The position numbers were made by a program, and so were the translations under genes. From the NCBI RefSeq assembly GCF_946222305.1, contig NZ_CAMIHZ010000006.1, forward strand, positions 52,007-116,006: a stretch of 64,000 bases of DNA. The letters are read 5' to 3'. Below, in pieces: positions 54,976 through 63,135 of this stretch. Numbering within the stretch: position 1 is the stretch's first letter; the number at the start of each line of letters is the position of its first letter. The notes beneath the pieces were generated by a model. It was not told where the DNA came from. It saw only the letters and a program-made list of their open reading frames with translations, and searched no databases. The DNA is from an uncultured Corynebacterium sp. Lineage in GTDB: Bacteria > Actinomycetota > Actinomycetes > Mycobacteriales > Mycobacteriaceae.

Positions 54976-55680
54976 ATGCGTTCCCCGAAGTAGCTTTTCG
55001 ATTAAGTGCTCCTCGCAGCTGAACTTGCTGACCGTCACAACTGGCAACACTTGCGTCCACCCCATCCGGAAGTAGTGGAACTCCTTAATTTGCTCCGCAA
55101 CGCGAAGTTTCATGGGGAGGAGTCGAAGCCACATAACTTCAGAAGTCCCTCTTCAATCTCGAGAAAGATAACCGACCTGTATAGCAACCGGCCAGGATAC
55201 CCAGGAAAATCCACCACATCTAGTGTGGTTGACCTCGAGGTTATAGAATATTTCTCCAATAAACCCGTCTCGGCTCGACAAGAAGCTCAAAGTGTTCGAA
55301 AGTTAATCTAGGCTGGCCAAGAGAAGCAGGTGTCTGGAGACTCTCATGGGTATAGCGCATTAGAGGGGCGACAGATGCTGGTGCAGCATTATCGGCGCGA
55401 GCGCAGCACGAAACTCCGAAATCAGAAAGTGGCTGCTGTGCTGAAAAATGGCGAAGAAATCGTGTGTGAAGCTTGCGGATTCGACTTCAAAGGGACTTCT
55501 GGTTCTCGGGGTGAGGGGTTCATCGACGTTCACCACAGAATTCCTCTGCGCAAGCTTTCTGCTGGATCCAAAACTCAATTGAAGGATCTAGCTCTCGTCT
55601 GCGCCAATTGTCACCGTATGATTCACCACGGAGGTCTAATTTCTGTGGATGAGGTTCGTGGTTTAATACGCGAGCGTTAA
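54976..55680 (+). pseudogene. HNH endonuclease gene with three in-frame stop codons
   Basis: One continuous reading frame of 235 codons, starting at ATG 54976 (AAGGA 6 nt before), is interrupted by TAG 54991-54993, TAA 55003-55005 and TAG 55309-55311. On both sides of every stop the protein looks real: RSPK-stop-LFD-stop-VLLAAELADRHNW fits the Trp and Glu of the W..DE..LA pattern at the start of a family of HNH proteins, followed by HPEVVELLNLLRNAKFHG and FRSPSSISRKI. The C-terminal half has the zinc-HNH core: CEACGFDF, FIDVHHRIPL, LALVCANCHRMIHHGG. First stop is explained by TGG to TAG, the second by GAA or CAA to TAA. The HNH core itself remains open from 55330 and might still be expressed. 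Confidence 0.75.
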
Positions 55681-55833
55681 AGGTCTACTCCGCGAGGCGA
55701 GTGTCGCATTCAGCAACCTAGCCGCGGTTAAATGCATAAGCTAACTACTTCTACTTGAGGGCTGTATAAGATATTTTTCGCCCTCATACGAACGTTAGAG
55801 GCAAGATCTCGCGTTCGTCTTGCCGGAGTTTTC

Positions 55834-55962
55834 ATGTTACGGTCGCGATCCCAATTTTTTCCTGTGAGGTCTATGGGGTTGGGGATTGGTAAGGGTATCG
55901 CGTTGGCAGCAACCCCATCTTCACTGTCATATGCAGGTGCACAGCCGAAGCTCCAAGAATGA
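55834..55962 (+). CDS. Possible 42-aa secreted peptide or gene remnant
   Basis: ATG 55834 has GGAG 5 nt upstream. The short product has a basic start (LRSRSQ), then MGLGIGKGIALAATPSSLSYAGAQ, which resembles a signal peptide with an AGA-type cleavage site, and only a few residues after it. It may be the broken front of a small secreted protein gene. No family recognised; support is limited to the ribosome binding site and the signal-like sequence. Confidence 0.3.
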   Translation: MLRSRSQFFPVRSMGLGIGKGIALAATPSSLSYAGAQPKLQE

Positions 55963-56179
55963 GAGGTGTTCGAAGTACGTCAGCGTGCAACTTGCTTTGC
56001 CAACCTAAACTCGATTAGGTACTCGTTTCCCACGCTTTTAGGAAGATATATTTAGAGGCGCGTTCTAGGACCACAGTATTTTGTGAAGAAGCTAGGGTCC
56101 TCTGGGGAGTGAATGCGGGTTATTGCCGGTATTATTAAGGTGCGCGGAAGTGCAACGTAGGCAATGGGAACATAAAGAG

Positions 56180-56218
56180 AAATCCCCAAAACTCCCCGCG
56201 AGGGGATTTTAGGGATTT
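56180..56218. terminator. Large imperfect hairpin, terminator-like
   Basis: AAATCCCCAAAACTCCCC and GGGGATTTTAGGGATTT pair around GCGA, with two mismatches and one bulge. AT-rich blocks at both ends allow it to act on either strand. It lies about 100 nt past the 32-aa peptide gene. Confidence 0.55.
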
Positions 56219-56232
56219 CGTGAAGGTGGTGC

Positions 56233-56256
56233 ACTGACGTTTCGGGAAACGTCAGT
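56233..56256 (-). terminator. Perfect 10-bp inverted repeat downstream of the 32-aa peptide gene
   Basis: ACTGACGTTT-CGGG-AAACGTCAGT, 60 nt past the peptide stop on the minus strand. There is no long T-run, so it may stabilise the mRNA 3' end rather than terminate transcription on its own. Confidence 0.45.
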
Positions 56257-56315
56257 TCGTGAGGTTATTTCATTTCTACGGAGATCAAACCTCGCTGTGG
56301 TGGAGACTTGATTCC

Positions 56316-56414
56316 TTAAACGAACAGACCTGCAAAGAGGTTTACCAGGCCATTGATGCCGCCAGCGATCAGCTTAACCAAGCCGGTGAAGAAAGAAGCT
56401 ACGTTCTCGATCAT
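56316..56414 (-). CDS. 32-aa amphipathic helical peptide
   Basis: A very short gene on the minus strand: ATG 56414, TAA 56316-56318, with GAAAGGA ending 7-8 nt before the ATG. The peptide begins MIENVASFFTGLVKL and ends LVNLFAGLFV. Polar residues fall at 3/4, 7, 10, 14, 21 and 25 with G or A at 17-19 and 28-29, so a helix would have one narrow polar face and a wide face of F, L, I and V; net charge is near zero. There is no signal peptide. Such features fit corynebacterial PorA/PorH-type cell-wall porin peptides (also tiny and leaderless), phenol-soluble-modulin-like peptides, or leaderless bacteriocins. Which one is not decidable here. Confidence 0.65.
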   Translation of the reverse strand: MIENVASFFTGLVKLIAGGINGLVNLFAGLFV

Positions 56415-56710
56415 TTTGGAAATCCTTTCGGAGTGGTGTTTGCAGCGGGTTTTCCCGGTGCTCATCTACACAATCGGTCACTAATCTGTGGTGTTACGAT
56501 TCTGGGAAAGGTCTTTTTATCGGGTGTAGTATCACAAATATATAACAATCACGGTAGTGTCTCCACCTCGGTATTTATAGTATTGTTCAACTATCTAAGT
56601 GGGGGTAGATAGAAGACGTGAAGCGGATTTCACCGACCCCTCGCAGACCTCGCCGACTCTTTGCGGATTGCCACGAAGCCTGTCTCATTATCTAGCTACC
56701 ATGGCGAAGT
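56415..56710. promoter_or_regulatory. Divergent promoter region, 32-aa peptide gene / nnr
   Basis: CTATCTA...TAGATAG (about 56593-56613) is a 7-bp inverted repeat. On the minus strand an extended -10-like TGTGATACT precedes the peptide gene by roughly 120 nt. On the plus strand TACCAT (56697-56702) ends 8 nt before the nnr ATG, giving a leaderless nnr mRNA. Confidence 0.45.
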
Positions 56711-58642
56711 ATGTTCCCCTTGTACACCACCGACCAGGTCCGCGCAGCGGAAAACGCCCTGATCAACCAGCAGAAAAACCCCGATCAGCTGATGCGCATT
56801 GCCGCCGGAGCTGTCGCAGAAGTTGCCCAGCAGTTGCTTCTGGAACCCACCTCGGAGGCGTTACACAATCCATGGGATAACTCCGGGCGTCGTCGCTCTG
56901 TCGTCCTGCTCGTAGGTCCCGGAGGCAACGGAGGCGATGCACTTTACGCAGGCGCTGAGCTAAGGGAGATGGGCTACGAGGTTTCCGCGTACGCGATTGC
57001 AGCGGGGCGTCGGGTTAAAGAATCAGCGAAGAACGCTTACGACAAGGCAGACGGCCAGTGGGTCGAAGAGCTGCCCATCGGCCCGGAAACGGCGCTCGTC
57101 ATCGACGGCATCGCGGGATTGGGGAGTGCCCGGGCATTGTCGGCCGAGGTGGCGGAGTTTTTGGCGGACGTGGCATCGACGGGAGTTCCCGTCGTGGCCA
57201 TCGACGTGCCTTCCGGGGTCAACGCGGATACCGGTGCGGTTGCAGACGACATTGTGGTGGAAGCGCGCGGTTTCGAACCGGAGGACCACGATTGGGCAAC
57301 ACAGCGCGTGCCCGCCTACGTGCAAGCTACTAAAACCGTGACCTTCGGCGGGCTGCGATACGCTCACGCGCTTTCACCGTGGTGCGGGGAGGTGGTGCTT
57401 GTCGACCTCGAGTTGCCGGTGGAATCTAGGGCTGATGTGCCGGGATCCGCCGACGGTCTGAAACCCGCGAACGCCTTGAAGCTCAGTGAAGAACTCTGGA
57501 GGACCACTCTGCCGGGGGATGGCCGCGACGAATCGGCCCCGGTCCCGCGCTACTTCGAAGCGATCCGCTCCATCGAGTCCCGCGGCCTCACCGCTTCGAG
57601 TGCATACATCCCCAACGGACTACCGTTTGCCTGCGAACCGGGACCCACCGATCACAAATACAGCGGAGGAGTGGCGGGGTTATGTGCCGGTAGCGAAACT
57701 TTCCCTGGCGCCGGAATCTTCGCTGCCGTTGCTGCCGTCCGTGCGACCAGCTCTGCCGTGCGGTTGTTCAGCCCACCCCACCAGGTCGTGGGTTTCACGC
57801 CGGAAGCCTTGATCACTGCCGACTCACTTGGGGACTTTCTACCTTCGACGCCCACCTCATCCTCGCCCCACGCCCTAGTTGTAGGGCCCGGGCGGGGAAC
57901 AGGCGACGCGCAGGCGCAGGAGCTGGCGACGGCACTGCAATCTACCCCGCCGCTCATCCTCGATGCTGATGCGCTCACATTGCTGTCCCAACGTGATGAA
58001 CTCATGCAGCTGCTCCGCGATCGCGATGCCTTTACGCTGCTTACTCCGCATGCCGGTGAGTTCGCGCGGATCGCGCCGTCCGATGTCGCAGATCCAAGTG
58101 ATGACCCTGTGCGAGCTGCCCAGGAATTGGCGCGGGAGCTCGGCTGCACCGTGCTGCTCAAGGGGCGTTCCTCAATCCTGGCTAGCTCGACTCAGATAAG
58201 CGTGGTAAATGCCGGTTCGTCCTGGGCTGCCACGCCCGGTTCCGGCGACGTGTTGGCGGGCTTGCTCGGCGCTTACGTGGCGCGCGCTGCCAAAGCTATC
58301 GAGGCCAAGGACCACTGGTTCCCGGCCATGGCCAAAAAGAAACGGTCTGCGGGTTCTAAGGGTGTCCTTTCGGATACTGACGCCACGATTTTCCACGATC
58401 ACGTCTTGGCTGGGCTTCATGTACATTCCGTAGCCACGGAGCACGCCGCAATCGTTACCTTTCCACCGGTAGCAGGGCTGAACGGGGTCCGCGCGGAGCA
58501 TCTGCATGGGCGTGCACCATTGGCGTACGGTGAAGCTCCCGCGACCGCGCTGCAGATCGCAAACGCCATTTCATCAGCTACTGCAGCTATCGTGGCGGCT
58601 CAGAGGGAGACGAAAACGATTAGTGGAGCTGTCGAACAATGA
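56711..58642 (+). CDS. nnr: Bifunctional NAD(P)H-hydrate epimerase / ADP-dependent dehydratase
   Basis: Nnr repairs hydrated NAD(P)H. The N-terminal third is the YjeF_N epimerase: TTDQVRAAENALINQQ, VVLLVGPGGNGGDALYAGAEL and VVAIDVPSGVNADTG. The C-terminal two thirds are the YjeF_C/ribokinase-fold dehydratase: ALVVGPGRGTGDAQ, LILDADALTLLS, LLTPHAGEFARI, and the catalytic AATPGSGDVLAGLLGAYVA. At 643 aa it is longer than the approximately 500 aa usual, with extra material around 235-320 and 540-580 (KKKRSAGSKGVLSD). Start ATG 56711 fits the leaderless pattern. It flanks the accessory island on its right side. Confidence 0.94.
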   Translation: MFPLYTTDQVRAAENALINQQKNPDQLMRIAAGAVAEVAQQLLLEPTSEALHNPWDNSGRRRSVVLLVGPGGNGGDALYAGAELREMGYEVSAYAIAAGRRVKESAKNAYDKADGQWVEELPIGPETALVIDGIAGLGSARALSAEVAEFLADVASTGVPVVAIDVPSGVNADTGAVADDIVVEARGFEPEDHDWATQRVPAYVQATKTVTFGGLRYAHALSPWCGEVVLVDLELPVESRADVPGSADGLKPANALKLSEELWRTTLPGDGRDESAPVPRYFEAIRSIESRGLTASSAYIPNGLPFACEPGPTDHKYSGGVAGLCAGSETFPGAGIFAAVAAVRATSSAVRLFSPPHQVVGFTPEALITADSLGDFLPSTPTSSSPHALVVGPGRGTGDAQAQELATALQSTPPLILDADALTLLSQRDELMQLLRDRDAFTLLTPHAGEFARIAPSDVADPSDDPVRAAQELARELGCTVLLKGRSSILASSTQISVVNAGSSWAATPGSGDVLAGLLGAYVARAAKAIEAKDHWFPAMAKKKRSAGSKGVLSDTDATIFHDHVLAGLHVHSVATEHAAIVTFPPVAGLNGVRAEHLHGRAPLAYGEAPATALQIANAISSATAAIVAAQRETKTISGAVEQ

Positions 58643-58676
58643 AACCAGCAACCATCGTTGGAAAGGATGAGGAACA

Positions 58677-59375
58677 ATGACTACACAGGCTATGGATAAA
58701 ATCGCCTTCATCACCGGAGGAACCCGCGGCATCGGGCTTGCCGTGGCGCAGCAGCTCGCTGACGATCACCACTTGATTATCGGCGGTTCCAGCGACACAG
58801 CGTGCGAAGTAGCTGCGCAATTCCCTAGCGCCGAAGCTTTCGTAGCTGACCTCACCGACCTGGATTCTTTGGCCGGGAAGGTAGCCGAGCTGAAACTCGA
58901 CCGGTTGGATGTACTCGTGCACTCCGCGGGTGTGGTTTCCCACGATCCGGTCACGGAAACCGAGCCAGCGCAATGGCAGCACGCGTTCGATGTCAACCTA
59001 TTTGCCGTAACGGAACTTACCCGCCAGCTGATTGCGCCGCTGCGCGCAGCCGAGGGAACGCTCGTGACCATTAATAGCGGTGCGGGGCACCACAGTGGCG
59101 TCGGTTATGGTCCTTACGCCACAACCAAGTTCGCCCTGCGTGCCTACACCGACGCGTTGCGAGAAGAAGAGCGGGGAAAGATCCGTGTGAGCTCCATCCA
59201 TCCCGGAAAAGTGGATTCGGATATGCAGCGGCAGATTCAGAAGATGCGGGGCAACGATTACGACGAGACTATTTTCCTGCGTCCCGAATCGGTCGCGAAG
59301 GCTGTGCGTTTCGCGGTGGATGCTACGGATGAGGCCATGATCGAGGAACTCACGATCCGCCCAATCCATAGCTAA
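58677..59375 (+). CDS. Short-chain dehydrogenase/reductase
   Basis: A classical SDR of 232 aa. Cofactor motif TGGTRGIGLAVA near residue 15, NAG-type motif as HSAGVVSH, and the active-site Ser (VTINSGAGHHSG) with YGPYATTKFAL giving Tyr and Lys. It ends with RPIHS and has few residues after the core, so it is a minimal form. An AGGAACA binding site precedes ATG. It lies 34 nt after nnr and may be cotranscribed. Substrate cannot be predicted. Confidence 0.9.
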   Translation: MTTQAMDKIAFITGGTRGIGLAVAQQLADDHHLIIGGSSDTACEVAAQFPSAEAFVADLTDLDSLAGKVAELKLDRLDVLVHSAGVVSHDPVTETEPAQWQHAFDVNLFAVTELTRQLIAPLRAAEGTLVTINSGAGHHSGVGYGPYATTKFALRAYTDALREEERGKIRVSSIHPGKVDSDMQRQIQKMRGNDYDETIFLRPESVAKAVRFAVDATDEAMIEELTIRPIHS

Positions 59376-59486
59376 CCCCGCCAAGAGCGCTCCAAGCCGG
59401 AGCTTGGAAGCGAAGCTGGGGATCTGAGGCGAAGCTGGAACTGTACTCGGGCGCGTCGCTCGAGGCGGCCCCAGCTTCACATCAAA

Positions 59487-61073
59487 CTAAGGCAGGATCT
59501 TGAAAGTCTTGCCCAGCTGCAGCGCTGTGGACATCACGGCTGCGTAAGTCTTTCGCTTCAGGCTCTCCGGGCCACGGATGTACATGAAACGCTGCTCAGA
59601 GATGTTCTGGGAGGCGGTGTATTTCGTCAAGCCCTCCTCGCCGTGGCGGTGGGATACACCCGACTCCTTGCGCCCGCCCATGGGGTTATCGATGGCAGCC
59701 CACGCCGTGGTGTAACCATCGTTAATGGCCACGGAACCGGCCTCAACCTGGGGAGCCACGCGCCACGCGGTCTCAGAGGAACCGAAAACGGAAGCGTTCA
59801 AACCATACGTCGTGTCGTTGGCCTTCTCGATGGCCTCGTACACATCCTCCACCGGCTCGATGAATACCACTGGGCCGAAGACTTCCTCGGTGCGCAGCAG
59901 GGCGTCTTCTGGAACATCGGTCAGTACGGTTGGTTCGTAGAAGTAAGGCCCCAGGTCAGGGCGGTGACGGCCCCCGGTGACGATCGTGGCGCCCTTTTCG
60001 CGGGCGTCTTCCACGTACTTCGTGACGGTATCCAGCTGCTGTTGCGATGCGAGGGATCCCATCTGAACTTCCCATTCGAAGCCGGGACCGATGGACATCG
60101 CCTTGACCGCATCGCCGAACTTGCCGACGAACTCGGCATGGGAATCCCGCTCCACGTAAATACGCTCGACCGAGACACACAGCTGGCCTGAGTTGGAGAA
60201 ACAAGCATCAATCGCGCCGCGCACGGTGTAATCCATCTTCGCGTCGTTAGCGACAATCAGGGGGTTCTTTCCGCCCAGCTCGGCCGAGTAACCCACGAGG
60301 CGACGGCCCATCGTCTCGCCCAGGATCTTGCCTGTGGCCGTGGAACCCGTGAACATCAGGAAGTCGCACTGCTCGGAAATCGCGGTGCCCACCACCCGGC
60401 CAGAGCCGGTGACTAGCTGAACGAGGTCGCGGGGCAGGCCGGCGTCATAAAGAAGCTTGAAGGCCAACAGGGCAGTAAAAGGAGTGTTGGAGTCTGGCTT
60501 AGCAACCACGGCATTACCGGCGAGAAGCGCTGGGATGGCATCGCCGATGCTCAGCGACAGTGGGTAGTTCCACGGCGAAATCTGACCGACCACGCCCAGC
60601 GGGTGGCGGTATTCGCGGGACTTGATCAACACGGGCATCGCAGCGCGACGGCTGCGTGGCGACATGAACTTTTCTGCGTGGTTGGCGTAGTACCGCGCGT
60701 TGTTCGCGATGTCCATGACCTCGTCGAAAGCGCTGGGGCGGTTCTTGCCGGTCTCCAGCTGGATCATGTCGGTCACGAGCTCGCGATTGCGCAGCAGCAG
60801 ATCGTGGAAGCGCAGGAAAATGCGCTTACGCTCGGAAAATGGCACGTGCACCCACGAACGCTGGGCGCGACGAGCAACCGAGAAAGCCTCGGTGACATCG
60901 TCTTCGGAACCCTTACCTACCCACGAGATCGTCTCGCCGGTGAATGGTGCCTCAATCTTTTGCACATCGCCGTTGGGGTCGAGGTTGTTGTTACGCGCAT
61001 TGACCGTGAGGTTGCGCAGATCAGCAGAGAATTCTTCGGAGAGGGGACCAACTGAAAGTCGCTTAGGTGTCAT
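59487..61073 (-). CDS. gabD2: NAD(P)-dependent succinate-semialdehyde dehydrogenase
   Basis: An aldehyde dehydrogenase of 528 aa. Key residues are visible: the Asn in SPWNYPLSLS, the Glu in SAELGGKNPLIV and the nucleophilic Cys in FSNSGQLCVSVERIY. Similarity in mind to actinobacterial SSADH 2 (GabD2) gives the name; it would oxidise succinate semialdehyde from the 2-oxoglutarate decarboxylase or GABA routes. The frame opens at GTG 61082, but ATG 61073 lies 7 nt after a TATTGT hexamer and fits a leaderless start. No GABA transaminase gene is adjacent. Between its end and the SDR lies a 10-bp inverted repeat (GAAGCTGGGG / CCCCAGCTTC). Confidence 0.87.
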   Translation of the reverse strand: MTPKRLSVGPLSEEFSADLRNLTVNARNNNLDPNGDVQKIEAPFTGETISWVGKGSEDDVTEAFSVARRAQRSWVHVPFSERKRIFLRFHDLLLRNRELVTDMIQLETGKNRPSAFDEVMDIANNARYYANHAEKFMSPRSRRAAMPVLIKSREYRHPLGVVGQISPWNYPLSLSIGDAIPALLAGNAVVAKPDSNTPFTALLAFKLLYDAGLPRDLVQLVTGSGRVVGTAISEQCDFLMFTGSTATGKILGETMGRRLVGYSAELGGKNPLIVANDAKMDYTVRGAIDACFSNSGQLCVSVERIYVERDSHAEFVGKFGDAVKAMSIGPGFEWEVQMGSLASQQQLDTVTKYVEDAREKGATIVTGGRHRPDLGPYFYEPTVLTDVPEDALLRTEEVFGPVVFIEPVEDVYEAIEKANDTTYGLNASVFGSSETAWRVAPQVEAGSVAINDGYTTAWAAIDNPMGGRKESGVSHRHGEEGLTKYTASQNISEQRFMYIRGPESLKRKTYAAVMSTALQLGKTFKILP

Positions 61074-61120
61074 GTTGTGCACAATACCTAACTATCTGCC
61101 CCTTGCGGCCGAATCCGCTT

Positions 61121-61291
61121 TTACGCTTTCGCTGTTTTTCTCTTCTCTTTTCTGACGCCCAGCCGGGTCTGCCTCGGCTTCCACCGGATCAGCAGGCGCA
61201 TAGCGAGAACGGGTGGAGCCGGGAATTTCGCCCAGGCGGGAACTAAAACCGGGTTCTCGTCGTTACACTGGATGTAAGGTTCTTCGATCAT
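61121..61291 (-). CDS. Hypothetical 56-aa basic protein
   Basis: Start ATG 61291 has GGAGAA 6 nt upstream. The product begins acidic (MIEEPYIQCNDENP), has PAWAKFPAPPVLAMRLLIRW in the middle and a strongly basic end (RLGVRKEKRKTAKA). I recognise no family. It lies between the YccA-like gene and the SSADH gene and would be transcribed with or just before the latter. The ribosome binding site is the main support. Confidence 0.4.
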   Translation of the reverse strand: MIEEPYIQCNDENPVLVPAWAKFPAPPVLAMRLLIRWKPRQTRLGVRKEKRKTAKA

Positions 61292-61367
61292 AAGGTTCTC
61301 CGGATGTGAGAACGGGGGGAACCTTTGATGAGCAGATCTACTCCACACAGTGACGCAGAAAGTGAAG

Positions 61368-62270
61368 ATGATGAAAACTTCGAATCCGTTCATGGGGTCG
61401 CTGGCTAAAAACACCAGCCAGCACCCCTTTGCCCAGCAGGGGCAACAGGGACAGCAGGGGTTCAATCCGAACAACCCTTACGCCACCTCGGCATACGGCG
61501 CCACTCAAACTGCCACCATGCACCAGGGCATGGAAAACATGCAGCATGCGCCGAACTTCGGCGCGGCAGGTGTTTCCGATCGCCCGATGACCGTTGACGA
61601 TGTGGTGGCCAAGACCAGCATGACGTTGGGTATGATTATCGTCTTTGCGATTGCGGAGTACTTCCTGTTCAGCATGGAGTCCGCCCTCGCGCCGATCCTG
61701 TTCTTCGTGGGTATGATCGGTGGCTTCATCACCGTCTTGGTGGCTTCCTTCGGTAAGAAGTACGGCTCTGCTGCCGTTACCTTGATCTACGCGGCCTTTG
61801 AGGGGCTGTTCGTCGGTGGCTTCAGCTGGATTATTACGAATGTGGCGATGAGCGGGGTGAACGCTGGCGCCTTGATCTCCCAGGCGATCCTGGGAACCAT
61901 CGGCGTGTTCGTCGGCATGCTCTTCGTTTACAAGTCCGGAGCCATCCGCGTGACTCCCAAGTTCACCCGCTTCATGGTTGGTGCCCTGATCGGTGTGCTG
62001 GTTCTGGCCTTGGGCAACCTTGTCTTTGCCCTGTTCACCGATGGCGCTGGCCCGCTGCGTGACGGCGGTCCGATTGCCTGGATCTTCTCCCTGCTCTGCA
62101 TTGGCCTGGCCGCTATGAGCTTCCTGCTGGACTTCGATCAAGCAGATCGTCTGATCCGTGCTGGCGCTCCATCCAAGATGGCATGGGGCGTGGCTCTTGG
62201 CTTGGCAGTCACCTTGGTGTGGCTGTACACCGAAATCCTGCGCCTGCTGTCCTACCTGCAGAGCGACTAG
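61368..62270 (+). CDS. Bax inhibitor-1/YccA family membrane protein
   Basis: A 300-aa membrane protein. A polar, Gln/Asn/Gly-rich N-terminus (MKTSNPFMGSL, then QQGQQGQQG) precedes about seven membrane segments, from TLGMIIVFAIAEYFLF to LGLAVTLVWLYTEILRLLSYL. The YGSAAVTLIYAAFEGLFVGG segment and the acidic residue in SFLLDFDQADRLI near the end are family traits; the C-terminal Asp is part of the proposed calcium/pH switch in BI-1 proteins. Function in actinobacteria is unknown. ATG 61368 or 61371 is the likely start; the frame is open to GTG 61350. Confidence 0.87.
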   Translation: MMKTSNPFMGSLAKNTSQHPFAQQGQQGQQGFNPNNPYATSAYGATQTATMHQGMENMQHAPNFGAAGVSDRPMTVDDVVAKTSMTLGMIIVFAIAEYFLFSMESALAPILFFVGMIGGFITVLVASFGKKYGSAAVTLIYAAFEGLFVGGFSWIITNVAMSGVNAGALISQAILGTIGVFVGMLFVYKSGAIRVTPKFTRFMVGALIGVLVLALGNLVFALFTDGAGPLRDGGPIAWIFSLLCIGLAAMSFLLDFDQADRLIRAGAPSKMAWGVALGLAVTLVWLYTEILRLLSYLQSD

Positions 62271-62387
62271 TACTGGCTTCGCCAGTCAGCGCTATAAGCC
62301 CTGCGTGAAGCCCGCGTGACACCCTTGCGTGGTGGAAACCACGCTTGTTGAGACCGCAGGGTATGTAGCAAGGGAGACATCAAACAG

Positions 62388-62429
62388 CAAGAGAGGGTGC
62401 CCACCTAAAATGGTGGGCACCCTCTCTTG
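62388..62429. terminator. Bidirectional terminator between the YccA-like gene and greA
   Basis: A perfect 18-bp inverted repeat: CAAGAGAGGGTGCCCACC and its complement, separated by TAAAAT. It lies between two convergent genes and serves both. Confidence 0.85.
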
Positions 62430-62449
62430 CCATCTCGACCGGCGGCGTT

Positions 62450-62971
62450 CTACTGCTCGTCGCGTGGAACATCCAGGTCTGGGTCGTATGGCTCGGCAGA
62501 AACGATGGTGACCTTCACGGTATCGCCATTCGGAGTCTGGTACTCACGGGTTTCGCCCACCTTGGCACCAACAATGGCTGCGCCCAGCGGGGCGTCGGTG
62601 GAGTAAGTCTCCAAGTCAGGGTTGGAGGACTCGAGACCACGAGTACCGATCAGGAAGGTCTCCTTATCATCCTCGTCATCGTCGTAGTAGACGTGAATAA
62701 CGGAACCGACCAGTGCTACGCCGGACTCCTGAGGAGCCTCGCCAATCGTGGCGTTGTCCAGCAGCTCCTCGAGGTAAGCGATGCGAGCTTCCTCCTGGCC
62801 CTGCTGCTCACGCGCTGCGTGGTAGCCACCGTTCTCCTTGAGGTCACCCTCTTCGCGACGCTCATTGATTTCCGCAGCCAGCACAGGACGGTTCTCCTTC
62901 AGTGCGGTCAGCTCGGCGTTGAGGCGGTCGTAGGACTCCTGGGTAAGCCAGTTCGTCTGGTTGTCAGCCAT
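62450..62971 (-). CDS. greA: Transcription elongation factor GreA
   Basis: GreA rescues backtracked RNA polymerase by stimulating transcript cleavage. The 173-aa protein has the N-terminal coiled coil (ESYDRLNAELTALKENRP, with EINERREEGDLKENGGYHAA holding the acidic tip residues D and E) and the C-terminal FKBP-like domain with STDAPLGAAIVGAKVGE. AAGGAAGG precedes ATG. Convergent with the YccA-like gene. Confidence 0.97.
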   Translation of the reverse strand: MADNQTNWLTQESYDRLNAELTALKENRPVLAAEINERREEGDLKENGGYHAAREQQGQEEARIAYLEELLDNATIGEAPQESGVALVGSVIHVYYDDDEDDKETFLIGTRGLESSNPDLETYSTDAPLGAAIVGAKVGETREYQTPNGDTVKVTIVSAEPYDPDLDVPRDEQ

Positions 62972-63135
62972 GTGGTGTGCCTTCCTTATAAGGTCGGGGG
63001 TGTGCGCTCGGGCGCTTTCGCGCTCACGGGCGCGCTGCCACGATCATGTGCACAGTGAAATATAGAAACTTACGAGTCTAAAGGTAGCAGGGTAGTGCAT
63101 ACCGATGCACCCATGGTCTACCCCACGGGGATCGA

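Larger units (their letters stand above)
55963..56315. other. Non-coding stretch with strong hairpins
   Basis: No supported gene in 350 bp. It contains an imperfect hairpin at 56180-56218 and a perfect one at 56233-56256, both downstream of the 32-aa peptide gene on the minus strand. Confidence 0.5.

Noticed and set aside
56052..56234. Minus-strand 60-codon frame
   Set aside because: It overlaps the large hairpin at 56180-56218 and has no ribosome binding site.
56259..56612. 117-codon plus-strand frame
   Set aside because: It is antisense to the better supported 32-aa peptide gene and lacks a ribosome binding site.
53345..56710. Integrated element with attL/attR at tRNA-Leu
   Set aside because: No integrase gene and no second copy of the tRNA 3' end found in the region by eye.
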